Below the pieces are notes generated by a model, which was given only the letters and a program-made list of their open reading frames with translations, ran no database searches and was not told the origin of the DNA. A DNA stretch of 64,000 bases from Myoxocephalus aenaeus (taxonomy: Eukaryota; Chordata; Actinopteri; Perciformes; Cottidae). The position numbers and the translations under genes are program-made. Positions 38,631 through 49,800 of this stretch are shown here, one piece after another (within the stretch, counting starts at the first letter, position 1; the number at the start of each line of letters is the position of its first letter). The stretch spans positions 77,501 to 141,500 of the forward strand of contig JBAMJR010000246.1 of the NCBI GenBank assembly GCA_038501785.1. The letters run 5' to 3'.

Positions 38631-39697
38631 TTTCTCAAAAGTAAATTATGTGAAGCTGAAGTTTATTAAGTTATAAGTCGTTAAAGGATAGTTTTGCATT
38701 AGTTACAGTGAATGACAAAACCCAAATTTCGGGAAATACCCTCCAGTTCACTATAATATGGATGTGTGGAGCTTCTATTTTTTAAACTGACTAAGCTCTG
38801 ATTTGAGGATGCTGCATGAACAGAATGAAGTGAATCCTGTATTTCACTTAAATGATCACCACACTACAGGTAGAGCGTTTCCCTATTTCAGATCGCAGTA
38901 AAATGTCCATCCAACCATCTACTCAGGATCATAAATACAATGCAGTGTGACAGCCTGGATTTTGACAGCGCTCTGGCAGACGCGGTGCTCCGGCTTTAAG
39001 CAGACAGTCAGCTGTCACTTTTCTGGATGTATGTATAAATGAACTGTTCTAGGGGGCTCAAAGGGCGTCAGGTTTGAACAACTCGGGGCACTTCAAGGGA
39101 GGAACACTCGGTTCAAATCCCCTCCCATTTTTGTGGCAGCTTTTACCAACCGAGCCACCTTCTTGGCTGGCTTTATTTAGACAAACACAGAGACAGCCAT
39201 ATCAAATCCTTAATTTTCTTGTCCTACAAAGGGGGTTTGCTGCAGCACTCGTTGGACCATCTCCAGGTCACACTGAGGGAGCAGCAGCTTTCCCACTGTG
39301 AGCCACAGCTCTTCTTACTCTGAGGATCTTCCATAATAACTGAAGTGTGTTTGAAAGTGCATGTGCCCTGCAACAAGTTTCAAAGATCACCCTGCAGAGT
39401 TGTGCCCTCTGACTGACATGGCTTCAAGCTCATTCTCCTCACTTACCAGACAGAGCTTGAGTCCCTTGAGTGAGGATGATAGCAGATCCTTCCAGACTGC
39501 ACTCCCTCATTACTTTTTAAGGAATAGCAGGAGGCTGAACAGGGGAAGCAGTGTGCAGGGTTTAAGTCCACTGCTGTGTCGTTGACTCAAAGCTGAGGAG
39601 GGAGAGAGGTGAGCCAGCTCAGAGCTCCAAAGAATGTTCCTCGTCCTTTGGACAGATACAATTAACAACACTATCAGAGGAATTATCCATAATTATC

Positions 39698-39881
39698 TAC
39701 CGTAAAAGTCGGGTTACGAGCCGCTACTACCTTCGGTCAGTGTCCCCGTTAGCTCCCCGTTAGCTCCCCGCTGTAGCCAGCTGGGGCTCCTGCTAGCACT
39801 CTGTTAATTCTCCGCCGGTAGCAGCAGCAGCGGGGACACTGACCGGAGTTAGGAGCGGTTTGTAACCCGACTTTTACAGTA
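39698..39881. mobile_element. 184-bp palindromic MITE with TA flanks
   Basis: Two arms of 49 nt (39700-39748 and 39831-39879) are reverse complements with 43 of 49 positions matching by my count. They begin C(C/T)GTAAAAGTCGGGTTAC and are flanked by TA on each side (39698-39699 and 39880-39881). The 82-nt centre contains an 11-bp GTTAGCTCCCC tandem and carries no coding frame. The TA flanks suggest a Tc1/mariner-type target preference, but I do not know the family. Confidence 0.8.
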
Positions 39882-40237
39882 CTGTTTAAATCTTCACCAA
39901 AATTTGACACAGATCCATTTATTTTAGGCCTTGATTTTTGATGAAGCTTATAGGAACTATCTTTCAGTTAACTTTCCAAGTAATTTACAAGACATACAGT
40001 TGTGTTACCGCCCTCTGGGTCTGCTACCGACGCTCATGGAACATTTTAGCATAATGCAAAGAGCAAATACTTCTGAAGTCAAGTGGCGTGTTAGAGCGAC
40101 AAAGTCATGTCGTGCAGAGGTCGGGATGTTTGGATGGTTAAAAAAAAACATCACTTTCACGCAGGAGACTGCTGTTTGTGTCTGAAACAAAAAGTCAATG
40201 TCAAGTTATTTAAAGATATGCAAGTATGTTAAAGTAT

Positions 40238-40273
40238 GTACTTAACTAAAGTCATGTACTTAACTAAAGTCAT
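40238..40273. repeat. 18-bp direct tandem duplication
   Basis: GTACTTAACTAAAGTCAT occurs twice head to tail. It is followed by a second, shorter tandem (TAATGTAGGC twice, about 40278-40298). Confidence 0.9.
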
Positions 40274-40319
40274 GTAAGTAATGTAGGCTAATGTAGGCTA
40301 CATATCACACTTATTTGAA

Positions 40320-40420
40320 CCCAACCCACCCTGATTTACAAAATCTAACCAATTAGTTTTAGTTGCCTAAACCTAAGTGACACCAAGGTGTCCTAACCAA
40401 GTGTCCGTATGTGACGAGTT
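40320..40420 (+). mobile_element. fragment of a TTGCCTAAACCTAA-type teleost repeat
   Basis: Contains AATCTAACCAATTAGTTTTA, then GTTGCCTAAACCTAAGTGAC. A reverse-oriented relative with TGTTTAGGCAACAAAAG occurs at 57700-57800. The family type is undetermined. Confidence 0.45.
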
Positions 40421-40724
40421 GGGAATGAGAACCGGTTGAATAAGGGAATGAGAATGGGTTGGTATGCTGGGTAATTACATTTTAACACTTTAAATATGCA
40501 TGGCTTTAATTTTTTTTAAACAAACGTAACCTACACTTAAAATAAAGTGAAAAGAAGCAGTTTTAATGAAAGTTGTGCACTGACCTTTTATTTGTCGAGA
40601 CACAGGAACTTCCTGGAGTCCTGTTGTTACAGTGTATACACCTTGTAAAACCACAACTTGCAGTGATTACACCAGAGTTGTTGTGCAGATTAATGTGTTA
40701 ATTAGGAAGCTTTGGATTTTTTGT

Positions 40725-40860
40725 TATCATCGGACAGAACCAGGAATTCCAGTGTTTATACAAAGCAAAGCTAACCAGAAGCTGTAGGTTCATACTTACC
40801 GTGTATACATGAGTGATATCCATCTTCTTATCTAACGTCTTTGGTAGCTGCTTTATGTTA
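40725..40860 (+). mobile_element. copy of teleost GCTAACC repeat
   Basis: GGACAGAACCAGGAATT, AAAGCAAAGCTAACCAGAAG, GTTCATACTTACCGTGTATA and CATCTTCTTATCTAACG occur in the order expected for the family seen at 20590-20685 and 62665-62835. Diverged, ends unclear. Confidence 0.55.
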
Positions 40861-43800
40861 ACCTGCTCCAGTTACAGTAATGTACGAGCAGGTGTTACGA
40901 GAAGAAAGTCAATGTTGCAAGTTTATGAAGCAAACATTGCTTGTTGCAGTAATAAATAAGGAAAATGTTTCCATTTTGGATGTTCTATTTAAGGGTAAAG
41001 CAAAAGCTCTGGTTCAACTGGCTGGTAGGATGATGGTAAAATATTCCCTGTAGCATACAGTATACTCACTCCTCCTGAGTTAAAATTCAGCACACATTTT
41101 CTAATGAAGTCTGGTGGCTTGTGAGCACAACTTTGAGCGTCTTTTGCATATTTATTTGGCTACATGGCACCTTGTTAGCATGAAACATTTCATTTTGCGA
41201 TTCATTTTTTCAATTCAGACGCCTCGATGAGCCCAAATCAGGGAACGTGTATGAGCTATTTCAAATAGAGACATAATCCCTTTTAGGGGGAAAAAGTGAA
41301 TAAAACAGTCATAAAAAAAAAACAGGATTTGACTTTGTGGTTTAACATTGAGCTAAGCTTTATAGTTCAGCTAGTGAGACACCTGATAAAAGAGGCCATG
41401 GCATGTCTCCACTGAAGGTATTTAAGTCGACATGCTCCCACCCCACGCAGCGCTTGAACACTAGCCTGAGGCATTTTCCCCAAGAAACAATAGAGTTCCA
41501 GTTCCTCGCTGCGTGCTCTTGTGTGGCGGGGAAACATAAGAAGCAGGAGTGAGAAATACTGAGAGAGTGACATACAATAGAATAGACGGCAGCATGCAGG
41601 AGCTAATGTACAGAAAGTTGTCACAATTTCTATCTTTAAACTAAGGCATTTACTGTGTCATGAAAGTCATTGATTAATAATTTTTCAATAGAATCATGAA
41701 TTGACACCTCTTTTTATTGTCTCCACGCAGCTGTCAGCCATGGTCACAGGTGTTATGTTTTTGGGTTGTCCGTTGGTCAGTCCCATTGTTGTGAACACAC
41801 ATTTCTTCTAATTGAGTTCAGACGTCCAACTGGACTCAAGGATGAACTGATCAGATGTTGGTGGACATGGATGTAAACTGCAACTTGACTGGTTGGTGAA
41901 GGCCTACAACCGTGAGGCGGTAAGTCTTTTTTGCCTTTATAATAAGGCAAAAAAAAGAGAGTATCCACATTCAGGATCATTGCATTTGTTAAGATCTTGT
42001 CGATGTCTCATACATGGTCTCTAAAACGAGCCGTCTTTGTCTTGTCACAGCAAATACAAAAGCTCCACGTATGACTTTGTCAGGCAGTCAATGCTTTGTT
42101 TGTTCTCTCGTGACTCTTGTTTGCTTTCAAGCAAACACAAAATATATTGTCTCCGTGTCATCACCATTACCAGGTGAGCAGAGAGCTCACGAGACAGCAG
42201 CACAAATCTGATGTTAAACAAAAGGGTGTTTATGACAAGCGGTGTCGTGATGCAGCCTGTTATCCATTTATAATAATTACAATGGAGAGCTTTGAGTCAC
42301 AGTAAGCTGCTCTGCAACTGAGTGCTAACATCTGTACATGCATGAAGTATTACGCGTCAGCAGGATGCACACGATGGTGCGAGCAGTGAATCCTTGTGAC
42401 ATGCATATCATGCGTACTCATGCCGACAGCAAGGATTTGGTGAATTAACCTTGTGCTCTCTTGTCTCCCCTCGCTGCTTTCTGGGCAACCTTCTGTTGAT
42501 CACAGCTCTGTACGACAAGAAATCGCTTTCAAAACACGTTTTCTCTCTGGAGAGAAGAATATCTAGAAAAAGCCCTCTCCTCTTTGGGGATGTGGAGAAC
42601 ATGCTGCTGAATAACATGCATTCGTGAAAGCAGTTTTGGATGTAGAACAGTTACTGGAACCACATTTCTGTTCTTCTAGTTCATTTTAGGTCAGTTTGAT
42701 TTCAAAAGCAGGGGGACGGAAAACAGAAATCATATGTAAATGACTGTATTCTGAGGAAAATATTACCTTTGCATCAATACATAAATATATATTATATACA
42801 TGTAAAAACCATGCAGAGAAGATTTCAAGCTGCCGATGGCCCTAGTAGACAAGACAAGGCTCCAAAGACAGCTCACTGCTGTAATAAAGCGTATTGCTAT
42901 AAGTATAAGGTAATAATCAAAAGCCACCTATATGACCTTATTATTATATTCATCTACTCATAGCTTCCCCCACATGGACTCTTCTTGGTAGAAGAACGAA
43001 GAGTGAATGACAACAGTCTGAAACATGACTCAACTCCATTCAGCTACAACAATGCTTTCCACATTTCATTCTAAATACATTTTTATCCAATAATTTATTG
43101 TGAGTGTTTATTGTTCTTACTTGGGTTGGTTGCTTCCCTAAAAATAGTCAGATGCTAAAGAATATGCAGGTGTGTTTGACTGTTCACATCTTTGATTATG
43201 AGTATGAAGCACCTCATCCCAGATGATGACTCCACCTTGATGGTGTCGGAAGTTTTAAGACATCAATCAGAAGTGAACTCACTTGTTTCTCACAGAACAA
43301 ATAAAGTGAAAGTGAAGTGGCAGACTCATTTCTTTCTGCTGCAGCCGCTCTGACAGCGAAACAATATAGCACCTTAAATGTTTGTAAAAACATTAAGCCT
43401 CAACGCAGGATTTGAAGAGAAGCTGAAGGTTTAAAATCACCCGAGACATCTCATCATGGACAGAGAGTTCAATCCGATTGTTTGCTGCCACGTTTGTCCC
43501 CGTTGAGATCTGCAGGCAGTCAAAACCATCTTGTTAAGTGTTGTATACCTGTCAGGAATGAGCCTTGTTTTGGAAGATACAGATGACATAATTCATCAGG
43601 CCGAGGGAGAGGCTCTTGAAGAATGGAGAAGTGACAAAGTCGATTCTTTCGAGAATAATGACGGCTGCCAGCCTGCTGAATGGATGGAGAGTCTTTCAGG
43701 ATCTATCAAAGCCCTTCTCCATGGCTGGAAAGCCCACAGGTGTGATGTGAAGAGCCGTCAGGTATCTGAAATATGTATGAAGACATTCATATATAAATAA

Positions 43801-43984
43801 GTAGATGTAAATATAAACAATGAGTTCACCATTATATTATTTCATTTATTCAATCGATGGGGAGTGGGCCTATTGCAAAAAAAATTAGCACACAATAAGA
43901 AGGCGCTTGAGAAAAGAGCATTTAAGTAGTTTACTGAAGTTGAAGTCCATTAGAATGTTAATGTCCAGAATCTTAGCAACACAA

Positions 43985-44070
43985 TGTACTTAAAGTATCA
44001 AAGTAAAAGTACTCATTATTTATTGGTCCCTGTAGTGTTATATTACGCATATCCATACAATTGGATCATA
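43985..44070. mobile_element. short fragment of hAT-like MITE
   Basis: GTACTTAAAGTATCAAAGTA and AAAGTACTCATTAT, followed by GTAGTGTTATATTACG, match the common fish element present more fully at 45686-46428. Confidence 0.5.
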
Positions 44071-44103
44071 CCATACAATTTTGTTTTATTTAATGTAGGG
44101 GTG

Positions 44104-44141
44104 ACACACACACACATGCGTGTGTGTGTGTGTGTGTGTGT
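44104..44141. repeat. palindromic (CA)-(TG) microsatellite
   Basis: An array of CA units meets TG units at ATGCG, so the block is nearly self-complementary. Confidence 0.9.
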
Positions 44142-45685
44142 ATGCGTTGGTATTTAAATACAGACTCTGCATGTTCGTTTTAAACTTTGGATATGTGCTA
44201 TTTAGTACCTAAGAAACGGTAAATAGGTTACGTTCGTGGTGCTGTGCTTCCTCTCACAAATCCCTCATTATTTTGAACTATTCCTGGTATTGGTTGCCAG
44301 GTTTGAATGTCAAATGTCGTATTTATTTCATCTTGAGCTGTGGGAGAAACCACTGTCATGTGGTTGGGTTTAGACCCTTGGACAGTGTGACGAGTCTCAT
44401 TCACATTCTGTCCAAACCTGACATCATTTGCATGAGAATAAGCCCAAACTCTGCAAACGTGACACGTCCCAGACAAGGGATCACAACTTGGCTGTCATAT
44501 TAGGCCGGTAAATTCAGGTGACACGGATCCTGTGTCCTCATCTGGGCCAACCTGACAGTGGTTCATGTTCCCTGCTGTCTTTTTCTGAGGGGCTTTGTGA
44601 GGGGGGGTTGCTTTTAATCAGCATGACGAACCCTGCCACCCCCTGCGCACACACACACACAAACTCTCACACTCACACTCATCTGTGAGAGTGGGCATAT
44701 GCTGAGGGGCAGTGGGCTGGCCGTTGTGCCATCATTAGTCCAAGCCTACACGGCAAGCTTCTGACACATGTCGAAGGAGCTTCATTCGACCTACAGAAGG
44801 TGCATCCGCATTATGCAAAGGTAGCAGTGTCTTTATGTGCAGCACTACTGTCAGAGGCTTGAAGGAAGAACTGAGGAAGGAAGTGCAGGGGCCCGGGGGG
44901 AGAGAGAGGGGCGGGAGGAACAGACATGGAGAGAGGGAAGCTGGAAATCAATGAGAGAAGTGAAGGAATCTGTTTTAAGTAATAATTAGGCGCCGCAAGT
45001 CATATTTTTTAAATAAATGAAAAATCGGCAGAGATCATTGCACTTGTTTCTAATTCTAATATATATACATAAAATAATTATCCTTGAATTCACTGAAACA
45101 AAAATGACAATTTATTCTGGGATTATATTTATTTAAACTGCACATGGATTTAGCTATCCTCATTGTCTCAAACATATTGTTGTTTTAGAGAACACAAGAT
45201 GTTTGAACTCGATATTAGTCTGAGGTTTTATGATGTTGCAGTGAGAGGCGTTTGTGGCATTTTTATCATGACAATAGGTTTAGTTTTTTTCTCACCTGTG
45301 CCTACTGGCATTTTGATGACTCACTCTGAATTGGACTGTGTTCAAGTTAGAGGCACAGTAAGACACGTGTCAGTGATGATTTAGTGCTGCAGTGCAGCAG
45401 CAACATTAGCGTCGGACTATAGGGCGCCTGATGCTCTCACCAAAGTGTTGTGTGGATTTGGTATTTTGTGGCTTTAGTGTTTGATACTGAGAAATGCATG
45501 AAGCAATCTTATTGAACTGCTTCCAGTATACACTGTGGTCTTCTACCTACGATACGTATCTATCTCTTCAGCAGATAAATATTACCTTTCTTACAAATCT
45601 AAACATATGTGGCTGTGACTTAAATATTTACCACTGTCAATTTGAGTTTTCCTTTGAATAGTTTCTTATATCATTGCGTATGAAA

Positions 45686-46428
45686 GTTGTGGAATGTACA
45701 TTTACTAAAGTGTACCATCAAAGTCACTTTTGATGGTACTTTAGTTGAGTGTTTCCATTTAATACCATTTAAACTCCACTACATTTCATTGAAAGATTTA
45801 GTTCTAAGGTACTTTGCAGATTTGTATTGTAAATATAAAATATAAATCAACAGGTAAATTAGGATATATTGTGTTAGGTATAGCTTCCCCAGCAGTATGA
45901 TTAAAAATGTGCTCCACATTCACCAGCTGCAACATTCAAGTGATTAACACATCCATCCATCAATAATTATAAACCAGTTATATAATATAACAATTATTCA
46001 GAAATGGGCCAATCTGCATAATTAGTACTTTTTCTTTTTGTACTTTGAGTATGTTTTGATGCAAATACTTTTGCTCTTAGGGTGGCTGTAGCTCAGGGGG
46101 ATGAGTGGTCGTCCCGCAACCACAAGGTAGCCAGTTTGATCCCCAGTCCCCCCATAGCTCACATGTCAAAGTGTCCCTGAGCAAGACACTGAACCCTTAA
46201 CTGCTCCCCGGGCGCCTCACAGGGCTGCCCACTGCTCCCTATCCAGGGATGGGTCAAATGCAGAGAAGAATTTCCCCAAGGGGATTAATAAAGGTGCATG
46301 TTTCTTTTCTTTTTTCTCTTGAGTGAGATTTTGAACGCAAGACTTTTACTTATGACGGAGTATTTTTTACACTGTAGTGTTTTTACTTTTGATTAAGTAA
46401 AATATCTGAATACTTCTTCAACCCCTAA
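45686..46428. mobile_element. hAT-like MITE split by a SINE insertion
   Basis: The left part (45686-46078) holds GTGGAATGTACATTTACTAA, a TGAGTGTTTCCATTTAATAC stretch and CTCCACTACATTTCATTGAA. The right part (46316-46428) holds ATTTTGAACGCAAGACTTTT, ACTTTTGATTAAGTAAAATA and TACTTCTTCAACCCC. Together they reproduce in order a widespread fish element that starts and ends near GTGGAA/CTTCTTCCACC. A tRNA-SINE (46079-46315) interrupts it, so this element is the older one. The imperfect hairpin at 45704-45745 is part of its left end. Confidence 0.65.
46079..46315 (+). mobile_element. tRNA-derived SINE inserted in an older MITE
   Basis: The head GGTGGCTGTAGCTCAGGGGG carries an A-box core (TAGCTCAGG), followed at 46133-46144 by a degenerate B box (AGTTTGATCCCC). 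The body contains AAGTGTCCCTGAGCAAGACA, a CTGCCCACTGCTCCC stretch and GGATGGGTCAAATGCAGAG, and the tail is T/C-rich. CTCTT at 46074-46078 is repeated at 46316-46320, a probable short target-site duplication. This is a typical teleost SINE; it could not be matched to a named family without a database. Confidence 0.85.
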
Positions 46429-46617
46429 TACAGCCAACTATTGATTTCCTATGATCAGAGAAACAGAAGTAAAATTAAATAGAAGGTACTTTGATCAAAG
46501 TGTGCCCTGTGCTGCACCTTAAGTGTCTTAAACACTTAAGGTGACTGCAAAATGAACCATTTCCAACTAATCCACATATATACAGAAGAATATATATGTT
46601 TTGATCTTTTGTATGTC

Positions 46618-46628
46618 ACAGCACAATG
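46618..46628. repeat. left target-site duplication of the LINE insert
   Basis: ACAGCACAATG is repeated exactly at 46868-46878, directly bracketing the LINE fragment. Confidence 0.92.
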
Positions 46629-46867
46629 CCTCCTGGACGCCTCCCATTAGAGGTTTTCCAGGCACGTCCAACTGGTAGGAGACCCCAGGGAAGACCCAGG
46701 ACACGCTGGAGGGATTATATCTCCCGGCTGGCCTTGGAACGCCTCGGGATCCCCCAGGATGAGCTGGAAAGTGTTGCGGGTGAGAGGGAAGCCTGGGTCG
46801 GCCTGCTGAACCTGCTGCCACTGCGACCCGACCCCGGATAAGCGGCTGATAATGGATGGATGGATGG
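46629..46867 (+). mobile_element. 5'-truncated LINE tail (RTE/Rex3-like)
   Basis: The insert encodes an open C-terminal ORF2 segment in the + frame (46629-46838) reading PPGRLPLEVFQARPTGRRPQ and then GRPRTRWRDYISRLALERLG, a signature tail of fish and tetrapod RTE-type non-LTR retrotransposons. A stop at 46839-46841 is followed by a short 3' end of GGAT units. The perfect 11-bp duplication on both sides and the severe 5' truncation are the marks of target-primed reverse transcription. The ATG before the frame belongs to the target-site copy, not to the LINE. The intact frame suggests a fairly young insertion. Confidence 0.88.
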
Positions 46868-46878
46868 ACAGCACAATG
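46868..46878. repeat. right target-site duplication of the LINE insert
   Basis: Exact second copy of ACAGCACAATG, immediately after the GGAT tail. Confidence 0.92.
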
Positions 46879-49800
46879 TGCAAACACTGTCCCTTAAACG
46901 TTCCTTTCTAATTCAATGTACAGTTTTAAGGCAGCTACTATATTTGGATATTTTCCTACTGTTCTGTTGACTCACAAAGATCATTGCTTTCTGAAATATC
47001 ATCTGACCAATGAGTACATTTGTAAAAGAGTATTGAATATGTGCTCAGTGTCACAGAAGTGAGGCTGCCTTTGTTGCAGTAGACGCTCATAATTACAAAG
47101 ACTCTTTACCTTTGTTGTTTTACTTTAAGGTCAACTGCCATCCCATATGATACTCACTCGAAATGCTTACGTAGGAAAAAGTTTGAAAGAGTTATGAAGC
47201 AAATGAGTGGCAAATTATCACGTCATCTCTGCTCCTCTTTCGTCTGGCTTCAAACTGACGCCCAACGCGTCTTTAAAGATGTGTTAATAGAAGAACCAAC
47301 ACTCCTCTTAATGCCCTAAGTGAAGGGTAGAGTCAGTTTTGCAAGTCCATAGATGAGTTTCTTCTTTCATTGCCCACGTCAGTACAATGATTTAGTACCA
47401 GGCCCTGCCAGTCCTTTGTCACTTGGGCACAGCAATCTTTCTCTGTCAGTTGCCAAGGGGAAGGACTGAGATTCAGTTTTTCCAATAACGCTTAATGCAT
47501 CGCCAACAGCGCATGGTCCAATAGCTCATGAATATGAATATACATATAAATAGACAAGTTGAGGAGGCGGATGGATGTTGGCCTGTCACTTGTGCCTTGC
47601 CTAACATCTCCACTGAGGGTAAGTTGTGTCCTCGATCCACAGCACAACCAACTTCCCGCAAAGTCAAGCCAGACTCGTAAAGGCACTATTTTATAGCCCT
47701 AAATTAAGTCACTATCATTAGCAGGGAGTTAGTCATCTCTTTAATTAACAGTTATCCAACAATCACGATGACAGTCGGAATAGCGTGACAGAGCAATGAC
47801 AGGAGGGCGGTGGAGGAGCGGCAGCACGGTGACAAGTGTGCACTTTGTACTAAACCATATTAATATGATGAGTTAGTTTTATGAGCTAAACACACCCAAA
47901 CAGATGTTTTCATCTCATTTTCATTTGCATCTGGGTAGATCTAATCTCAGTCCATTACAATTTAGCTAAGAGACTGAATTTGAGATGTTTATCTTGTGAC
48001 TTAAAAGAATAACTCTGCTTTATTACAGAATGAGAAGTGACAACTGAGGGTGTGTGTGGACCAGATTAATGGATGTGTTGTACTTTCTATGGGAAATTCA
48101 TCTTAATCTTTCACTGGTGATTTCTTTCTCCTTCGCATGAGAGACAATGCTACTAATTTGACAGCACTCATTGTAAAGCACCTCATGTTCATGTTATCTC
48201 ATCTTTTTATGATATGTAATCAATATCAGTGAATGTGTTGCACAAATGCTTCCATTGAAGACTCCTCAAAGGACAGCTCCTGTCTCCAGGCTTTATTGGA
48301 CGTGTGTTTATCTCACTGCATAGCTGTGCACTTGGGCATAGCTGCAATAATTTAATTTCCATTTACCTGTTTTTATAAAGCGTAAAATATCACAAATAGG
48401 TTTGTATGCTTAGCTGAGGTAGAATTGAGGTATTGATAAAAACAAATTGAAAACAGACTAAGCGGTAAAATCATGACTGACATACTGAATGTGACTGAAA
48501 CATCACTGAAGTGTATGCTTCACTGGAGAGACAAAAGATGCAGCGGGCAGATCTAGTGCCACAAACTGTTATTGCTATAAACTCCTAATAAGAAGATGTG
48601 TCTTATATTTGTGCTACATTTGGATGGAAAACTGTAACAAAATACATGTTTGTTACATCAGTGAAATTGTGTCAATTTCTTAAATCATGACCTGCCCAGC
48701 TCTTTAATCCCCCAACATTGCAGCTGTATGTCATTTGATGAATGAAAGGAAAAGGTCATTTGAAGCTCTTTTAACAACTTTGTTCAATGTAATGTGGGAC
48801 ACTCAAATTCAGAGCCACACTCTGAAATTCCTAATGTATCTTCTCAAAAACGGATGAATTCCTTGACCTTTGGCAGGACGTTCATTGAAAAATGCACTTT
48901 AATTCCATACTTTGTTCTAAAACTAAGCTGGATGAAAGGATAGAAGATGATTTATTCAGAAGACTAAATCCTAAACATGCTAATTGCAGTAACACATATA
49001 TGGTTGGTTTCTCTTAAAACCTGTAAGATCGGTTTAAATCCTTCATAGGACATCTAATAGTCTCAAAAACACTCGATGCTTTAGATCAAAAGGAACTTTA
49101 TTGTGAAATGTATCTGTTGGTGCACCATTGGGGGCTTTTGCTTGGAGCATCCTTCTAGTGGAACTACACATATTGCTCTTGTCATACCTGTCCAGCACAC
49201 AATGCAAGGAGAAGCTCTGCTTTGTTTGTCAAGACACTCACCAAACTCGGCTCTCCAACTCCTGGTTTAACTCCCACACTGTCACTATCTGGCTCGCTTC
49301 TCCACCGCCGAGAGAATATTAACGTGTGACATCTACAATGGCCTTAACACAACACGCCGAGATTGAGTTCCTCATTCTGCCTCTACGCGTCTCCTCTTAC
49401 CTTCACTCCGAGCTAAGCCAACCCCACCGCTGGGAAAGAGATGTGACAAAACCCGGGGGAAGGGAAGTGGAAAATAAGGAAGCGCCAAAGCCGAGCTGCC
49501 ACTCAACGACAGGCATTTTGACAATCATAGGCTGTCATCACTTTCTGATCAGACCTGTCAGCAAGAAATGCGGCAACAAGACAGCGTTGCAGAAAGAACA
49601 TTCGCATGTCTCCCTCCTTAGCCTACTGTACACACACGCACACAGATATTCAGAGGTGTGTTATTTATGTACACCAAATCACACCGAGACGCGCAAACAC
49701 ATCAAACATGTCAGAAGGTGCTACGTACCAAACCCCAAGAATAAAACAAGTTTGGTTGCACAGTGAATTGGCTGCGCATCCTGCCAATGCTGCAGGGATA

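Larger units (their letters stand above)
38213..46073. other. downstream non-genic, repeat-rich region
   Basis: No gene is supported between the tshz1 3' end and the insertion cluster at 46 kb. Named repeats lie at 38395-38630, 39698-39881, 40238-40273, 40320-40420, 40725-40860, 43985-44070 and 44104-44141. The remainder is AT-rich unique sequence with only short frames. An 89-codon frame at 43531-43800 has no family I recognise. Confidence 0.6.

Noticed and set aside
43531..43800. 89-codon frame that looks moderately protein-like and holds a possible CAG|GTATCT donor
   Set aside because: I could not connect it to any flanking exon or known protein. It could be an isolated exon or conserved non-coding DNA, but support is too weak to call.
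46079..46150. Functional tRNA gene
   Set aside because: The A and B boxes are those of a SINE head: the cloverleaf is not intact and the sequence continues into a SINE body with a short target-site duplication.
46626..46841. Treating the 71-codon frame as a host gene
   Set aside because: It is the C-terminal coding tail of a truncated LINE. Its ATG comes from the duplicated target site.
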